Shown here: one piece after another, positions 18,003-26,924 of the stretch
Layout of the letters: every line of letters begins with the position of its first letter
How positions within the stretch are numbered: position 1 is the stretch's first letter
NCBI GenBank assembly: GCA_020050835.1
Contig: JAGVKB010000037.1
Location: forward strand, 1-64,000
Source: Candidatus Obscuribacterales bacterium
Lineage (GTDB): Bacteria; Cyanobacteriota; Vampirovibrionia; Obscuribacterales; Obscuribacteraceae
Direction: 5' to 3'
Length of the DNA stretch: 64,000 nucleotides
Notes under the pieces: generated by a model
What the model saw: only the letters and a program-made list of their open reading frames with translations
What the model was told of the DNA's origin: nothing
Database searches by the model: none
Program-made: the position numbers and the translations under genes

Positions 18003-19535
18003 TCAATCTGAACGAATCGACTGGTCCTTTAACTGAGCGACAGTTTTTCTTACAGTGTCGGTATCGGAATAAGGGAGTCGCTTACCGCCGACAGATTGAA
18101 ATGTCTCATGACCCATGCCTGCTACGAGCAAGGTATCTTCTGAACCGAGCGCCGTGATACCGAACTCGATGGCACGGGCACGATCGGCAATTTCGGTCGC
18201 GCTTGGCGCGCCAATCAGCACTTCCTGCCGGATCTTGGCCGGGTCTTCAGTACGGGGGTGTCCATCTGTGACGATTACAAGATCGGCTAGATTTGTCGCC
18301 ATCGCCCCCATCTCCTGGCGCTTTCCTGCATCTCGCTCGCCGTTGCATCCGAACACGATCGTCAACTTCCCAGTTGTAAAACTGCGACAGGCTTCCAGCG
18401 CCGCGCGAATGCCATCGGGGGAATGTGCGTAGTCAACTACTATCCTGGCTCCTGATGGGGCGACGGCGACGATGTTCAAGCGACCTTCTACTTCGGTCAG
18501 GAGGTTGATGTCAGCCACCGCTTGCGCTGCCGGTACGCCGGATGCAATCACAACTCCCAGGCTGCACAGCGCATTGCTTACCTGGAAGAGTCCGAACAGG
18601 TTTAGTTCGCAATCGTATCTGTTACCGAGGACTTCAAGCGAGAGTTTTTGGCCGCTGGACTGACTGGTTGCTTCGAGCAGGCGAATATCCGTACCGTCAT
18701 GACCAAAGGTCAATACTTTGTGTCTACGTTGCCGGCAAATCTCCCTGGCTTGTTGAAACCATGGACTATCGGCATTTAGCACGGCGTAGCTTCCCTCTGG
18801 AAGGACTTCCGAAAAGAGCGTCATCTTTACTCGAAAGTACTCCTCCATAGTCAGGTGAAAATCTAGATGATCGCGTGTGAGATTTGTGAAAGCGCCGATT
18901 GCGGCGGGCACTCCATGGAGGCGATAGTCGTGGAGCGCGTGGCTTGTAGCCTCCATTGCGACGTGATTGATACTTTTGTGCGCCAGCCGGTTCAACATTT
19001 TGTGTAAGGCCGCCGTCTCCGGTACTGATAAGGTGGGATCTCTGTCCCACACCAGGGAGCCGTCGCTGCAGACACCACCGAGATTACCGACTGAACAACT
19101 GGGGTGACCGGCGGCGGACCACAACATGCGGCAGAAGCTCACTGTTGAGGTCTTGCCGTTCGTGCCTGTAACGAGTGCGATATTCTCCGGACGGGGTTGT
19201 CCATAAAAGCGAGAGCACAGTGTTCCCATGATTGAAAGCGGTTGGCTATGAGAGATCAGGCATACAGTCTTTAAGTACTCAAAAGGAATGCGTACTTCCT
19301 GCGTCGAAAGCACCGCTGTTGCGCCGCGTTGCAACGCTCTTTCAATGAAGCGCCGTCCGTCCAGGCGAACCCCATAGCGGGTGCTGTCTACGGTTTCGCA
19401 TTCGGCTGCGACATAGAGAAATCCGGGCTGGCATAACTCGGGATCGGAGGTAATGCCGGCGATTTCCGTCTCACTAAAGGCTATGACGCCAGAAGATACT
19501 CCCGAGAGGTCCTTAAGTAACAGGTCAAGCCGCAT
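18003..19535 (-). CDS. murE: UDP-N-acetylmuramyl-tripeptide synthetase (MurE) with altered substrate motifs
   Basis: The 510-residue cytoplasmic Mur ligase adds the third amino acid to UDP-MurNAc-L-Ala-D-Glu in peptidoglycan synthesis. Visible elements are the ATP loop 'GTNGKTS' (124-130), 'EATSHAL' (195-201), 'RDHLDFH' and the carbamylated lysine position Lys237. The meso-diaminopimelate motif DNPR of E. coli (413-416) appears here as GHPR (425-428) in 'TDGHPRTEDP', and the C-terminal GKGHE is GMGHE (473-477). The arginine and glutamate that contact diaminopimelate are kept, so meso-DAP remains the best guess, with altered contacts. The gene stands outside any mur/dcw cluster. No clear ribosome site precedes the ATG. 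Confidence 0.92.
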   Translation of the reverse strand: MRLDLLLKDLSGVSSGVIAFSETEIAGITSDPELCQPGFLYVAAECETVDSTRYGVRLDGRRFIERALQRGATAVLSTQEVRIPFEYLKTVCLISHSQPLSIMGTLCSRFYGQPRPENIALVTGTNGKTSTVSFCRMLWSAAGHPSCSVGNLGGVCSDGSLVWDRDPTLSVPETAALHKMLNRLAHKSINHVAMEATSHALHDYRLHGVPAAIGAFTNLTRDHLDFHLTMEEYFRVKMTLFSEVLPEGSYAVLNADSPWFQQAREICRQRRHKVLTFGHDGTDIRLLEATSQSSGQKLSLEVLGNRYDCELNLFGLFQVSNALCSLGVVIASGVPAAQAVADINLLTEVEGRLNIVAVAPSGARIVVDYAHSPDGIRAALEACRSFTTGKLTIVFGCNGERDAGKRQEMGAMATNLADLVIVTDGHPRTEDPAKIRQEVLIGAPSATEIADRARAIEFGITALGSEDTLLVAGMGHETFQSVGGKRLPYSDTDTVRKTVAQLKDQSIRSD

Positions 19536-19863
19536 ATGGCACTGTTTGTTTCAGAGATGACTTAAGTATTGAGACGAAGTCGGCGAGAGATGGTAATGGT
19601 ACCAGGACGATCGGGCTCGCGGTGCGGTCCAGTCAAGTATAGCCGGTGCTGAAAGGCATGACGATCGTAATGTTCTGTTATGACCAACGGTACTTCAGTG
19701 GCGACGGCCGGTCAGCTATTAATAGCATGACGCAGGAGTTGCTTTTGACGCTTGCCGATTATCAGTAAGGTCCCTTTTCTCAAGCAAGCGTCGCCGCGAA
19801 GCCAACCAATTGTTTCTGCGACTAATTTGAGCTCGGGAACGTTTATAAATGGAGAACTATGAA
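19536..19863. other. Intergenic region between divergent genes
   Basis: A 328-bp spacer that should hold the promoters of murE (minus) and of the two-gene membrane unit (plus). A perfect 12-bp palindrome lies at 19715-19726. No gene is seen. Confidence 0.4.
19715..19726. promoter_or_regulatory. 12-bp palindrome, possible operator
   Basis: GCTATTAATAGC is a perfect 12-bp palindrome in the spacer between divergent murE and the membrane unit, about 140 bp before the plus-strand start. A protein-binding role is only a suggestion; a palindrome of this length can arise by chance. Confidence 0.25.
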
Positions 19864-20493
19864 ATGATTCACTTATGGTCCAAGCTTACTAGAGCTGTTT
19901 TACTAGCTTCATTATCTACACCAATTGCGACGCTGGCCTCCTCGGCAAAAGATTTGACAGCTGCCGAGTTGGCAAGCATGTCTCAAGCTTCCGCTGTGAG
20001 AATAGGCTGTGGAGTGTCCATCGGTATCGCCGACGATCTCAGTGATTTCGGACCGGTTACCACCGGCGTCCTAATGACTTCGGCGCTGGTTGCTCTGGCT
20101 GTTCGGTTTCTTCCACCTCCTCAACGAGAGGGCTGCTGGAGACTGATTCGCAACTCTGCGCTCATCTATTTCTATGGAGGAGCCGTTTTCCTTCTAGTCG
20201 CTTCTTTACTGGGCAGCCAGATCTTCGGTGCTGCACAATCTCTCTGGCTGGTGTCTGCTTTGATCGCCCTGCCGATTTATGTGAGGTCATTGTGGCGAAC
20301 TTGGGCATCGATTGTAAAAATGACTGCCTCTGCAGTGGTACAAGCGGTAACTCGGTTCAACAAGATGTACGTTCGTGTCGACGGCAATACCATTACGCTC
20401 AAGCACCGACTGCGCCGCCAAACTCGTGTTGTCGAAGAGTTTGCATTGATGGAATCAGAACAAGTGAAAGAGGCTGAAGAATGTCTAGTATAA
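19864..20493 (+). CDS. Membrane protein of unknown function, first gene of a two-gene unit
   Basis: The ATG at 19864 has GGAG nine bases upstream and gives 209 residues; an ATG at 19849 is possible. The N-terminus is a signal-peptide-like segment (ending 'ATLASSA'). Three hydrophobic segments follow (about 75-95, 105-130, 135-155). The C-terminal 60 residues are soluble and basic ('RVDGNTITLKHRLRRQTRVVEEFALME'). No family is recognised. The next gene starts within its last 13 bases, so the two products are translationally coupled and probably work together. Confidence 0.7.
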   Translation: MIHLWSKLTRAVLLASLSTPIATLASSAKDLTAAELASMSQASAVRIGCGVSIGIADDLSDFGPVTTGVLMTSALVALAVRFLPPPQREGCWRLIRNSALIYFYGGAVFLLVASLLGSQIFGAAQSLWLVSALIALPIYVRSLWRTWASIVKMTASAVVQAVTRFNKMYVRVDGNTITLKHRLRRQTRVVEEFALMESEQVKEAEECLV

Positions 20494-21656
20494 CTACGGC
20501 GAATGACAAAGCCTTGATCGATCAAACTCAATCAAAGCCAAGACTTCACCTGGTAACTCCCGATGCGAAGAGCCCAGCGCCGGTGGAAACCGGCGCTGAG
20601 TCCGGGAGCCTGGTGTGGATACTGCATCCGGCGATCGATCTCTTGCTGTGTTGTGGCGGAGTAGTTTGGCTACTGTTTGCATTTCACTACTTTATTGTAG
20701 CTCCAGCGAACAATCAAGTGATGGTTAGCCTGTTATCGTTACTCGTCATTGTCGGAACGCATGTGCTGAGTGAAACTCACACTTCTGCTACGCTCGTTCG
20801 CGCTTACAAGAACGGCGAAACGCGAGCTCGCTACTCACTCTATACGCGCTGGGCGGCGCTTGCATGCGGTGCGCTCGCACTGGCTGGGCTTTTTATCGCT
20901 GGTTTTACTCCCATCCTGGCAAAGCTATATCTGGTCTGGGTCGTGCAGCACTTCACCGCTCAAACTTATGGAATGACGCTTCTGTACTGCTACAAGAACA
21001 ATTACAAACTGAGCAATAAGGAAAAGTTCGTTCTGGCTAGTGTGCTGAATTTAACAGCTGTGCAGGCTATTGTCCGCCAATTTACCTTCAAGGATTGGAA
21101 CGGCAATGGATTTCTGGCCCAAGTGATTCCTTTTTGGGGACCAATGCCCGAATGGATTTATCAGACCAGTTTGATTCTTTTGACTCTAGCGATTGGTGCT
21201 TTCTGTTTGGTCGGATTGCGAAAGCTCTTTTTCGAGCGTCTTGTCTTTCCGCTTCCGGCAGCGTTAATGCTCTTTACCGGAGTGGCAATCTTTCTCGTGG
21301 GCAAAGATGTGGCAGGAGTCTTGTGGCTCTACGTGCCTGCTTTCTATCACGGAGCTCAATATGTCGTCCTTACTGCTGCCCAACATTTGAAGGAGCAGGG
21401 TCTTCCGGAAGGAATGAGCACTGGCGAGATGTGGAAACTGCTCGGCCAGTCCGCAGGATTGAGATATGTTGGAATATTGCTGCTGGGAGCGATTGCAATT
21501 TACATTGGAGTGCCGCGCCTGTTGCAAGATTGTGGATTCGACTATTCGCTGGCGTTTGCCACAGTTTTTTGTGCGGTTAATCTCCATCACTTTCTTACCG
21601 ATCAAGCGATTTGGAAGTTGCGCGATCCCAAGCTCCGAAAAAGTTTAGCCGCTTAA
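20481..21656 (+). CDS. Polytopic membrane protein with conserved histidines (NLHHF...IWK type)
   Basis: The 391-residue protein has about nine membrane segments after a soluble N-terminus of about 50 residues. Histidines cluster in or next to the membrane: 'GTHVLSETH', 'VVQHFTAQTYG', 'AFYHGAQYVV' and 'NLHHFLTDQAIWKLRDP'. The last motif is shared with a widespread family of uncharacterised bacterial membrane proteins and looks like a metal-binding site of membrane oxidases or hydroxylases. GAGG eight bases before the ATG supports the start, which overlaps the preceding gene by 13 bases. An enzymatic, metal-dependent role is inferred from the histidine pattern only. Confidence 0.75.
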   Translation: MSSITTANDKALIDQTQSKPRLHLVTPDAKSPAPVETGAESGSLVWILHPAIDLLLCCGGVVWLLFAFHYFIVAPANNQVMVSLLSLLVIVGTHVLSETHTSATLVRAYKNGETRARYSLYTRWAALACGALALAGLFIAGFTPILAKLYLVWVVQHFTAQTYGMTLLYCYKNNYKLSNKEKFVLASVLNLTAVQAIVRQFTFKDWNGNGFLAQVIPFWGPMPEWIYQTSLILLTLAIGAFCLVGLRKLFFERLVFPLPAALMLFTGVAIFLVGKDVAGVLWLYVPAFYHGAQYVVLTAAQHLKEQGLPEGMSTGEMWKLLGQSAGLRYVGILLLGAIAIYIGVPRLLQDCGFDYSLAFATVFCAVNLHHFLTDQAIWKLRDPKLRKSLAA

Positions 21657-21737
21657 GCATTGGCCGTCAGAGCCGCGGCTCAGGCAATCTGTTGCTATCG
21701 GCTGGGAGTTTAGATCCGGAGCCGAAGCAATTGAGCC

Positions 21738-22799
21738 TCAATAGCGCTGCCGCTCTACGTCGCCAAATTGAAAGTTCTGAGACTGACTCTGTCCAGCTGT
21801 TCTTACGTTTGCTTCCTGCGAGACAATCTGACGACGAGAGCCGCGTGGATAGGTAAGTAGGTTGTTGCCCTGTAAATCGTTGATTGCTTGTAGCACTGCT
21901 TGATCGTAAGTAGGAAATCGTGAAGTTTGAGTGAGCCGGACATTGATGATTCGCCGATCAGGCAGCACCGCTAATGTATACCAGGCCGATGTTCCATTTG
22001 GATAGCGTGTCACCATCATCTGCCTGCCCGGATCCCAGACGAAATGAACATCGTTTTGAACATTAATCTTGGCCAGGGTACCGGACTGTATTGCTTGCAT
22101 GAGGTTATTGCGCCACACATCCCAGTCGATCATCAGCTCTTGATCGCCGGCATCGGGATCGTTGGATGCGTTGAGTGCCATCGGATTCTGCGATGCTGTG
22201 CCTTGTAATGGGTTTGGCTGATACTGCCCCATACCTCCTTGCTGGGGCGTACCGCTCCAGTCAGCACCGCCGACTCCGCCTACCAAGCCGGTTTCTTGCG
22301 CTGAACCCGGTAAACCAATTTGCTCCACGTTGCCCTGTAACGGCTTTCTGATGCTGGGAGCAGCCCCTTGCTCAGGTCCTGGTCCCGATGACTGATCCGG
22401 TGCAGTCTCTGGTGCTTGCTCAGGTATCGGTTCCGGTGATTGCTCCGGTAGTGACGTTGGAGACCGGTCAGGCGCGGGATCTGGTGCTTGTTCTGGTGCT
22501 GGATTCGGTGATTGCTCCGGTATTGAAGTTGGAGACTGGTCAGGCGCCGGATCTCCAGCTTGATCTGGTGAAAGATCCGGCGATTGCGGCGACATCGGCA
22601 CCGGTGAAAGTTCTGGAGGTGGAGTCGATGATTGCTCGTTCTGGATAGGGGGTGGAGCGCTGTCCGGCACAGATGCTGGCCGATTTTCTTGTGAACTTAC
22701 AGTCTCCTCGGCCACTGTTGTCACTGTGGACGAGATGGACAGCCAGAATGCCAGCAGGAGGGTCATGGAACAGCAAAGTGGTGGCTTAAATGTGTTCAT
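21738..22799 (-). CDS. Exported Pro-repeat protein with TonB-C-like domain
   Basis: The 353-residue product has a signal peptide (about 8-28), then residues 40-165 made of Pro/Ser/Asp/Glu repeats such as 'PAPEQAPDPAPD', typical of a rod spanning the periplasm or wall. A Gly/Gln-rich linker follows. The C-terminal 120 residues ('WDVWRNNLMQAIQ...WYTLAVLPDRRIINVRLTQTS...YDQAVLQAINDLQGNNLLTYP') carry the TonB-C-like fold shared with 5478-6764. The proline rod plus folded tip mimics TonB itself, but no inner-membrane anchor remains after signal removal. Its partner is unknown. Confidence 0.72.
   Translation of the reverse strand: MNTFKPPLCCSMTLLLAFWLSISSTVTTVAEETVSSQENRPASVPDSAPPPIQNEQSSTPPPELSPVPMSPQSPDLSPDQAGDPAPDQSPTSIPEQSPNPAPEQAPDPAPDRSPTSLPEQSPEPIPEQAPETAPDQSSGPGPEQGAAPSIRKPLQGNVEQIGLPGSAQETGLVGGVGGADWSGTPQQGGMGQYQPNPLQGTASQNPMALNASNDPDAGDQELMIDWDVWRNNLMQAIQSGTLAKINVQNDVHFVWDPGRQMMVTRYPNGTSAWYTLAVLPDRRIINVRLTQTSRFPTYDQAVLQAINDLQGNNLLTYPRGSRRQIVSQEANVRTAGQSQSQNFQFGDVERQRY
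22380..22640 (-). repeat. Pro-rich coding repeat, ~72 bp period
   Basis: Imperfect direct repeats of about 72 bp (for example 22441-22512 and 22513-22584) encode the Pro/Asp/Glu rod of the TonB-C-like protein. Each holds two 12-residue half-units. Confidence 0.7.
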
Positions 22800-22999
22800 T
22801 GCAGGAGTTTCTCTGCCCTGTCTGTAAGGGTCGCCTTGTCTACCAAACGGTATCCCTAAATCTTATACCCGCCAGCGGGCGGCTGGTCGATCTGCCGCTT
22901 GCGACGGATCGACTTTCGTACTTGTCGGTTCATGCTCGGTATGACTCGGGCAATGCATCGCAACTTCCCAATGATCGACTTGCTCTGTAAATCCCCGGC

Positions 23000-23707
23000 T
23001 TAATGATCTTGCCAGGTGCCGTCCGAGTCGAGAATTTGATGTGGATTGAACTTTCCTTTGTACTCCATCGAGCGACAGCCTTGAACGTAGTAGCCCAGAT
23101 AAACATACGGCAGTGAGAGCTGTCTTGCGCGTTCGATCATCGCCAGGATCATCCATGTTCCCAATGAGTGCCTGCGAAAGTCAGGGTCGTGTACGAAGTA
23201 AATGCCCGAGAATCCATCTGGCAATACATCGACATAACACACTGCCACTAGCCTGTTGTCAATTCGATAGCGCCACTCCTGCACGGGAAAGGGATTCTTA
23301 GTAAGGAAGTAGAGGTGTTCCAGCGCCTGCAATTCGCCTGTAAACGGCCATTCTTTTTTCACTCGATTAAAGGCGTGATGCCGAACATACAGATCTGTGC
23401 TTTCTGCGGTTACAGTCGGTGTGCCAATCTCCAACTCGACAAGCGGCTCGTTTAGTTTTTGTGTGCGGCGCTGGCTGCGATTGGGGGCAAAGCTGTCTAC
23501 CAGAACCCGCAAGCACTGACAGGAGCGACAACTCGGACACTGCGGGCGAAACAAGGTCGGACCGGCTCTCCGCCAGCCTTGATTTAGGTAGGAATGGTGG
23601 TCCTCCACCGTCATCTCTGGGAAGAACTGGTACTCGAGCTGCCACTTTTGATCGGGAAGATAGGCGCACTGTTCGGCTGGGCTGATGTACCGAAACTTTG
23701 ATTCCAT
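23000..23707 (-). CDS. bpt: Aspartate/glutamate leucyltransferase (Bpt, N-degron pathway)
   Basis: The 235-residue protein belongs to the arginyl-tRNA-protein transferase (Ate) family in its bacterial Bpt form. It moves leucine from Leu-tRNA to proteins with N-terminal Asp or Glu, marking them for ClpS/ClpAP. The N-terminal cysteine patch 'FRPQCPSCRSCQCLRV' and the C-terminal GNAT-like half with 'LPDGFSGIYFVHDPDFRRHSLGTWMI' and 'YVYLGYYVQGCRSMEYKGKFNPHQIL' are diagnostic. Length matches the family. The gene is alone; the usual neighbour aat is not present here. Confidence 0.93.
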   Translation of the reverse strand: MESKFRYISPAEQCAYLPDQKWQLEYQFFPEMTVEDHHSYLNQGWRRAGPTLFRPQCPSCRSCQCLRVLVDSFAPNRSQRRTQKLNEPLVELEIGTPTVTAESTDLYVRHHAFNRVKKEWPFTGELQALEHLYFLTKNPFPVQEWRYRIDNRLVAVCYVDVLPDGFSGIYFVHDPDFRRHSLGTWMILAMIERARQLSLPYVYLGYYVQGCRSMEYKGKFNPHQILDSDGTWQDH

Positions 23708-23790
23708 TTGAGGCTCCCGGCTCGGTTCTTACAATCTGCTATATCTTGTTGCTCGGTGCGGAAGCAGCCAGCTTGTGGGTGCATAACCTG

Positions 23791-24372
23791 TCATCGATCT
23801 CTCGACAGGTTAGCTCGAATTCTGTCTGCCTGTGCGTACATCTTTTCAGATTCCTGTGGTCGGTTTATTTTGGCCAGTAATTTTGCATAATTCTCCAGTG
23901 TAATCACCCTTTCGCGATGATTCACCGGTAAGTACTTCTCATCCATTTCGAGCACGCGGCGAAAGCACGACTCTGACTCTTCGTACCGATGTTGTTGATA
24001 GCAAAGGACACCAATATCGTTCAGGGTTGAGGCAATTTCGGGATTGCTCTTACCCAGTGCTTTTTCCTTTGCTGCTAGCGCCAGTTTCAAAGCTTCCTCT
24101 GCTTGTTGAAGCTTACCTTGATTAATACAGGCAGCGGCTAAATTGCCGAGCGTCTTAGGTAGCCGTATGTCATCTGGCGGGAAGACTTGCGCCTCTTTGG
24201 CAGCTAGTTGAAACAACCTCTCTGCCTCGAGGTCATTGCCGTTTTTGTAAGCAGCCATTGCGTTTTGGTTGTATTGCTCCCAGAGCGGTTCGCTGGCCAT
24301 GGTCGGCTGGCAGGTGGTTAAACTTACCAGTAATGCTAACTTCCAGATTGAGCTTGAGGTAAGAACGTACAT
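23791..24372 (-). CDS. Exported TPR protein
   Basis: The 193-residue product has an N-terminal export signal (about 8-26, 'IWKLALLVSLTTCQPTMA'). TPR units follow: 'AYKNGNDLEAERLFQLAAKEA', 'GNLAAACINQGKLQQAEEALKLAL', 'LNDIGVLCYQQHRYEESESCFRRVL' and a partial last unit. The pattern (ageing of residues with 'FPPDDIRLPKTL') is close to the TPR protein at 58386-59171. A binding or scaffold role is likely; partners are unknown. Confidence 0.8.
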   Translation of the reverse strand: MYVLTSSSIWKLALLVSLTTCQPTMASEPLWEQYNQNAMAAYKNGNDLEAERLFQLAAKEAQVFPPDDIRLPKTLGNLAAACINQGKLQQAEEALKLALAAKEKALGKSNPEIASTLNDIGVLCYQQHRYEESESCFRRVLEMDEKYLPVNHRERVITLENYAKLLAKINRPQESEKMYAQADRIRANLSRDR

Positions 24373-24447
24373 GAGGTTCGCCGTTACGTCTCTCCATAAC
24401 GATTATAGTAAAGAATTACTCAACTACTAGCGAATATGCCTTAAGGC

Positions 24448-25950
24448 TTAATGGGCGCCAACCTCGGCTTGTTTCATCAGTCCGTAATAGCTGGCAGCAG
24501 CAGCGCCGACGCCAACAAACCAGCTGTAGTCGTAGAGTATGTGCAGGGTGGGAATCAGTGCTCCAACCCAGGCAAATAGGCAGCCGACAAGAGTTGCGCA
24601 AACGGCCCGCCAGTTCCAACCGTTTTGATACCAATAATCTCCTTCGGTCAGATAAAGCGCCGGCAGATTCAGCTCATTTTTCCGAATGATCCAATAGTCG
24701 ACAATCATTACTCCGGCTATTGCTCCCAATCCGCCGGCGTAGCCCAGCAACCAGGAGAAAATGTATGCATTGGGATCGGCGATTAAGCGCCATGGCTGTA
24801 TCAAAAGACCAACAACGCCAGTGATAAGCGCGCCTTGTCGGAATGAGATCCAGCGAGGCAGCATGTTGGCGAGATCATTTGCGGGTGACACTAAATTCGC
24901 CGTTACGTTTACTGAAAGTGTGGCAAGTATGATTGTGAACATCGCTATCACTACGATCGCCGGCTCTGTAAATTGACCAACGAGAATGACTGGATCCCAT
25001 AATTCCGTCACCTTCATATTCGGATAAAGAATGAGACTGGCAGAAGTCGCCACTACACCGGCACCGGCGAAGGCAGTCATTGAGGCCGGCAGCGCAGCCA
25101 CTTGTCCGACAATCTGGTCCCTCTGACTGCGTCCGAATCTGGTAAAGTCAGGCATGTTGAGCGACAGGGTAGACCAGGAGCCGATCATTGCAGTCACTGA
25201 GGGCACAAAAATTGGCAGAAAGCTGGCAATAGTCAAATACTTTCCAGGCTCGGAGAGCAAGGCTCCCAGTCCGTGGGCTTTCGAGATCAGGAAGAGGACC
25301 AATCCGGCTGCCATGGAAAAAATGAACGGCGCTGCGAAGCTTTCGAATCTTTTGAGAAAGTCCATACCGCGGAAAATCACCAGCATATTGAGCACCCAAA
25401 AAGCAAGAAAGGACAACCATTCCGAAGGAGTATGCCCTGCTATAGCCGGACCGAGGAGATTCGTCCAGCCGGGTATCAGCCTGTTTAACAGTGTAAATAC
25501 GGCTTGTCCGCCGATCCAGGCATTGATTCCGAACCATCCGCAGGCAACCAAAGCTCGCATCAGTGCCGGAAGATTTGAGCCGCGAACGCCATAGGAAGCG
25601 CGCGCTAGAATTGGAAAGGGAATACCGTATTTGGTGCCTGGGTGCGAGTTGAGAACAATTGGCACCAGCACTATCATGTTTCCGATCAGAACAGTCAGCA
25701 ATGCCTGCCACCAGTTCATACCGCTGGCAATCAGCCCGGATGCAATCATGTATGTTGGTATATTGCAGGCCATTCCGGCCCAAAGGCTGGCAAAGTGAGT
25801 CGCAGACCAGGTGCGGCGGGAAATCGGGATTGGCGCGAGGTCCCTGTTGTATGCCGTACTGCCGGCGATCGATGCTTCGTCAAGCAGATCAACTCGACCA
25901 TCCGCTGCGTAGTGAACTGTTGAATCCAAATTGGATTTGTTCGTTTGCAT
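24448..25950 (-). CDS. NCS1-family nucleobase/hydantoin:cation symporter
   Basis: The 500-residue protein has about twelve membrane segments. The N-terminal 'PISRRTWSATHFASLWAGM' followed by 'MIASGLIASGMNWWQALLTV' is characteristic of NCS1 transporters, as are 'GTKYGIPFPILARASYGVRGSNLPALMRALVACGWFGI' (shown here only as a region, residues 105-142) and the late 'WLLGYAGGLGAIAGVMIVDYWIIRK'. The family imports uracil, cytosine, allantoin, hydantoins or thiamine precursors with Na+ or H+. No salvage enzyme is adjacent, so the substrate is open. It lies 20 bp after the DUF488 gene and is probably cotranscribed with it. Confidence 0.9.
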   Translation of the reverse strand: MQTNKSNLDSTVHYAADGRVDLLDEASIAGSTAYNRDLAPIPISRRTWSATHFASLWAGMACNIPTYMIASGLIASGMNWWQALLTVLIGNMIVLVPIVLNSHPGTKYGIPFPILARASYGVRGSNLPALMRALVACGWFGINAWIGGQAVFTLLNRLIPGWTNLLGPAIAGHTPSEWLSFLAFWVLNMLVIFRGMDFLKRFESFAAPFIFSMAAGLVLFLISKAHGLGALLSEPGKYLTIASFLPIFVPSVTAMIGSWSTLSLNMPDFTRFGRSQRDQIVGQVAALPASMTAFAGAGVVATSASLILYPNMKVTELWDPVILVGQFTEPAIVVIAMFTIILATLSVNVTANLVSPANDLANMLPRWISFRQGALITGVVGLLIQPWRLIADPNAYIFSWLLGYAGGLGAIAGVMIVDYWIIRKNELNLPALYLTEGDYWYQNGWNWRAVCATLVGCLFAWVGALIPTLHILYDYSWFVGVGAAAASYYGLMKQAEVGAH

Positions 25951-25970
25951 GATGTCCTAACAAAGCGTCA

Positions 25971-26438
25971 TTAATCTCGTAGCGCTTTCAACTGCTTGGC
26001 GGTTTCGGGGAGGCGCTGCATATAGTCTGGATACGAATGGAAAACCTTTCCAATTGTACAGCCGAAGAGTGCTTGAGCTAGCAGCATCAACATCTCGCGA
26101 TGACAACGATCGCCATAAGAGCAGATGCAGCAAAGATACACGTGCTTCGTCTTGCTCAATTGTGCAAGCTCCTCAAGCCGAGCCAGAGCTTTATCACTCA
26201 AAGCGAATCGCCTTTCGTAGTCGACTTTCGCAAATGAGCTATTGTGATCCGCAAGCTGCCTTTGAGCGGCATTGAACTCCCTGAGTAACTCCTTTTCTGG
26301 TGCGAGATCGCAAATGAATTCGTCCCGCAACTCCTTTCGCAGGAATCGTGGATAAAAGCGCATTGCCACTACTATCTGCGAATTCTTGCGGGCAATGGAT
26401 TCATTTTTAATGTCGGCTATTGAGGCTTGGTCAAACAC
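25971..26438 (-). CDS. DUF488 family protein
   Basis: The 155-residue protein shows the DUF488 signature: an N-terminal 'VVAMRFYPRFLRKELRDEF' segment and the conserved 'YLCCICSYGDRCHREML' (cysteines before CHR). The fold is small and alpha/beta; the conserved Cys-His-Arg has suggested a nucleic-acid or nucleotide role, but none is proven. The start is GTG without a clear ribosome site. It is upstream of, and probably in an operon with, the NCS1 transporter. Confidence 0.8.
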   Translation of the reverse strand: MFDQASIADIKNESIARKNSQIVVAMRFYPRFLRKELRDEFICDLAPEKELLREFNAAQRQLADHNSSFAKVDYERRFALSDKALARLEELAQLSKTKHVYLCCICSYGDRCHREMLMLLAQALFGCTIGKVFHSYPDYMQRLPETAKQLKALRD

Positions 26439-26525
26439 GGCAGCAAATTACAGGGACCAGAAAGTTGCATCTATTTTACTTCTACCTGGCTGGCTTGGGC
26501 GTTTCAATTCTTTGATCGGACGGAC

Positions 26526-26924
26526 TTAGATAGCGGCAGTGCAATCTTCTTCGAAGTTGTCGATGTTAGTAACTGTGATTCCGTGCTCGGTCTTGCGCAC
26601 CAGCATCGCCCGTCCCGCTTCTACTTTGAACTTGGCATCACCGGTATCGATAGTCATCGCCTTTTCAGATGCGACTAATACAGAGCCTCTTTCCAACTTG
26701 AAATTGTCGCCTTTACTCATACCATATTCAGTGCCAGGCAATACGGCTACAACTCTTTCTTTGCTGGACAGAATTACTGAATGGCTGAACTGATTTATTC
26801 CTGCGGCTTGCCCTTGGAGCGCTGCGGTCAGCTTAGCTACCTGACTGCCTTCGAAGGCAAATGACATTGTCTGCGTAATTGCCAATCCTAGAGCCAGTGT
26901 GAAAGTGTAGTAAAGTGGTTTCAT
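26526..26924 (-). CDS. Exported FecR-like small protein
   Basis: The 132-residue product starts with a signal peptide (about 1-23, 'MSFAFEG'). The remainder is beta-rich: 'SHSVILSSKERVVAVLPGTEYGM...FKLERGSVLVASEKAMTIDTGDAKFKVEAGRAMLV'. This alternation and the 'G-x-L-x-v-x-t-g-x-a-x-v-r' flavour resemble FecR/Pentapeptide-free beta-helix segments, a weak match. No catalytic motif is seen. Confidence 0.6.
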   Translation of the reverse strand: MKPLYYTFTLALGLAITQTMSFAFEGSQVAKLTAALQGQAAGINQFSHSVILSSKERVVAVLPGTEYGMSKGDNFKLERGSVLVASEKAMTIDTGDAKFKVEAGRAMLVRKTEHGITVTNIDNFEEDCTAAI

